This document shows, piece by piece, positions 61,426-64,000 of a DNA stretch of 64,000 bases. The first letter of the stretch is position 1; every line of letters starts with the position of its first letter. The position numbers and the translations under genes are program-made. The notes below the pieces were generated by a model, which saw nothing but the letters and a program-made list of their open reading frames with translations, had not been told where the DNA came from and did not search any database. This DNA comes from Owenia fusiformis (lineage: Eukaryota; Annelida; Polychaeta; Sabellida; Oweniidae): assembly GCA_903813345.2 (NCBI GenBank), contig CAIIXF020000005.1:41271394-41335393 (forward strand). Direction: 5' to 3'.

Positions 61426-61799
61426 TCTAGTAAACTGACATTACAGGTAAGGATTCAGAAATTATTGTTTTCACTTCTGTTTTTTAATCGAAATTGATGT
61501 TTGAATTCAAATTCATTAAGTCAACATTTGTGTGTTAAAAGCAATTTCGCTTCCATTCATAAGTTTGGCAACAGAAATTTTCATTGGATTGCAATTAACA
61601 TGTCTTATATAATGTGTTAATTGCAATTCTATATAAGTACAATTTTACATTTTATGACAAGATATTTTTAAAAAGTAGTTCATCACGTACAGATCAAGTA
61701 ATCTTTAGCATTACAGAAAATACTTCATTAGAAGATACTGTAACTGATGGTACAGCAGGCAGAAGATTTATCATTTTAACTTTTTTATTCTAAATCACA

Positions 61800-63213
61800 C
61801 CTGATCATCGACAACGTACAGTGACAAAATATACCCCCGTACACTTTTGATGTGCAGTGTCACTATTCTAACTGATATGAAGCAAAAGATATGATGTAGG
61901 TGTGATGTAGGTTTTAAAAATTAATCTGAGGAATGCATAAAAAATTTCATGTTTAATTTTGTGTGTATTCGATTAGGAAAACCATTAGCTTTCTGATTAT
62001 GTTAAAAGATATTCGAGCAGTGCTCGATTTTTTTCATAGTAAATCTAACCACAAACAATGATCGGTTGGAAAATGTTGGGTTTTTCACATTTACTTTGAT
62101 CATTTTTCCCCCTGTCGCCTAAGAGTGTCAATTATTTTTATGAGAATATGTTTCCCTAAGTTACACAATTAAGGTCGGTTGAAAATTTAATAAATATTCA
62201 TGTTTTGGTTAAAATAATAAAAATCAAAAAAATACAAATGTGCCTTGTCATCTTGATGTACGTTGTCCCAACGAACTTACATATCTGAATTCACAGTTAA
62301 CCCTGACAACATATTTTTAATAACACTAATGGGCAGGGGGATCAGATTAATTTAAAACTGAAACTTAACAATCACAGTATTACTTAAACTTGATTGAACC
62401 ATAGTATTGAACCTCAACACTTTCCAGATATTGCATAAAGAGGATTTTAAAAAGTCATCTTCAACTAGCTAGTATAAATCTCTCTATCAACTTCTTAAGA
62501 TAATTAAAATTCATAAAAGTGTTTCTTATTACGTTAAAGTACAGATGTCAAGTGATCAAGGGGTAAGAGGCTAACACCCCATGGTCACATATTAATCACC
62601 ACACCAACACTTTTATAAAATGAAATGACATTCAACAAGATTTAAAAATCAAATTTACCTTAACTTTAGAACATCTGTATTGGGGATAATTGAACATGTT
62701 CCTTAAACATAACTTGTTTAATTATTGCATTGTTCAATATAACATCTCGTGAATTTCATTTACACTGACACCCTTCAGTGGAGTTGACAACTACTCTTCT
62801 GATTTTTTAAAATTACACCCAATACATAATATTTATCAAATCTTCACTCATCTTAAATTGTGTAGTTTAGAGAAACATATTCTCATAAAAATAAATGACA
62901 CTCTTAGGCGACAGGAGAAAAAATGATCAAAGGAAATGTGAAAACCCCAACATTTTCCAACCGATCAATTTTTGTTGGTAGACTAACTATGAAAAAATCA
63001 AGCATTGCTTTTAAATCTTTTAATGTAATCAGAAAGCTAAAAGTCGAATGCATACAAAATTAAAGATGAAATTGAAATCTTTCAAGTATTCCCAAAATTA
63101 ATTTTTGAAAACCTACATCACACCTGCATCATCAGTTTTTAGTGACACTGTACAATATAAAGTGTGCAACGGTATATTTTGTCACTGTACATTGTCGATG
63201 GTTAGGCATGTAA
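61800..63213. repeat. long inverted repeat, ~360-bp arms, ~700-bp spacer
   Basis: Arms 61800-62162 and 62866-63213 are diverged reverse complements. Shared blocks: GATCGGTTGGAAAATGTTGG, CCTGTCGCCTAAGAGTGTCA, TTTATGAGAATATGTTTC, GTACAGTGACAAAATATA, GGTGTGATGTAGGTTTT. No ORF in arms or spacer. Could be a foldback transposon or an inverted duplication. Confidence 0.85.
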
Positions 63214-64000
63214 ATATGAGTAATACTCTAGTTCTTTCATAATACATTATAATCTATTAGCTTCATCATTATACTAGCCCAAGTTCTAATTTAACGATTT
63301 CTAAAAAAATTCTGAAGTAAATTAGGGTCATATTCATCAAGTCTATCTTCGCATTTTGTCAGATTCATCTTCAAGGAATTTACAATGGCTTTGACGTTTG
63401 CCACATAAATTGATCCCACCATATCACTGGCTTTGACTCAACAGTGAGAGTGTTCATTCCTATATAGAGAGATGCTATCTTCCCCAATTTCATCTTAAAG
63501 CTAAAGCTTCTTTTTCAAGATTGGTGTCGTATTTGGCTCTAATGGCTCAATTAATGATCTTTGATCTTGCTTGCTTTTTCTGTGTTATATTGTGCAACAA
63601 ATGAACATGCGCAATGGCAATCCTTGTATTGACATGCATACATGTTGTTGCTTTGGAAATAGCCAACATAAACCGCTCGCCGTTTTTTTGGTCTCAAACA
63701 TCACCTGGAATTAAACAAAAGAAAACTATAATATTATTTAAGTAATATAATAATATTAAGTAATATTGCTGTACAGGGTGTCATTTTAGGAAATAACTAC
63801 TTGATATTTAAAGTCATGTAACATTGTGACTATATCAGGCTGGTAGTCATGAAATATGGTTGGCATGGTTAGTCACAGGTGGTCAAAGTTTTGTCCAGCT
63901 TAGGGGAGCATGCTATTTTTCATTAAAAAAACATTTAGAAAACTTCACAAATTATTTTTTAACTCAAATATTTTGTCATACCAAAGAAAATAACCTATCC
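63214..64000. other. window edge; no gene recognised
   Basis: AT-rich. TACAGGGTGTC near 63773 resembles the terminus of the 37863-38936 element, but no partner end is visible before the window stops. Confidence 0.5.

Overview
This is a window of an AT-rich animal nuclear genome with small exons, GT-AG introns, polyadenylation signals and many transposable elements. The genes (cytosolic aspartate aminotransferase, a mosaic trypsin with lustrin- and pacifastin-like modules, a SorCS-type VPS10 receptor, an Ig+MAM surface protein) and a pearl-like element with a ~162-bp core repeat suggest a marine invertebrate, most plausibly a mollusc or other lophotrochozoan. The species is inferred, not shown.

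Layout. (1) 1-~7.4 kb: eight 3' coding exons of GOT1 on the + strand; the first coding exon lies left of the window. (2) 9.2-10.25 kb: a decayed mariner element. (3) 10.27-23.13 kb: a ~320-bp MITE split by a 12.55-kb Ty3/gypsy LTR retrotransposon (10450-23000, - strand), with a single 2,407-aa Gag-Pol ORF, giant 2.4-2.6 kb LTRs carrying tandem repeats, a 4-bp target duplication, PBS and polypurine tract. The LTRs are nearly identical, so the insertion is young. (4) 24.4-29.1 kb: a + strand secreted-type protease gene, 5' incomplete, with a decayed copy of its largest exon upstream. (5) 29.1-33.4 kb: convergent intergenic DNA with foldback repeats. (6) 33.4-59.7 kb: 23 exons of a SorCS-like receptor on the - strand, in one consistent frame of 974 residues plus stop; the N-terminal exons lie right of the window. 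Its introns hold a 3.2-kb element with 162-bp tandem repeats, a TA-flanked element at 37.86-38.94 kb, a 35-bp minisatellite that copies a splice donor, and two nested genes on the same strand: an intronless Ig+MAM, probably GPI-anchored protein gene (52.97-54.0 kb) and a small gene of unknown function (57.3-58.4 kb) with its own CRE/NRF1/GC-box promoter. (7) 60.9-61.4 kb: about 14 copies of a 16-bp perfect palindrome; 61.8-63.2 kb: a long inverted repeat.

The host genes show no sign of a shared pathway: GOT1 is metabolic, the protease extracellular, and SorCS and the Ig+MAM protein are membrane proteins. The most unusual items are the gypsy element (RS-rich integrase tail, ~380-aa acidic insert between protease and RT, very long repeated LTRs), the splice-donor minisatellite, the palindrome array and the two nested genes.

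Exon boundaries were set by reading splice sites and checking that phases agree from exon to exon. No database search was run, so family assignments rest on recognised motifs.
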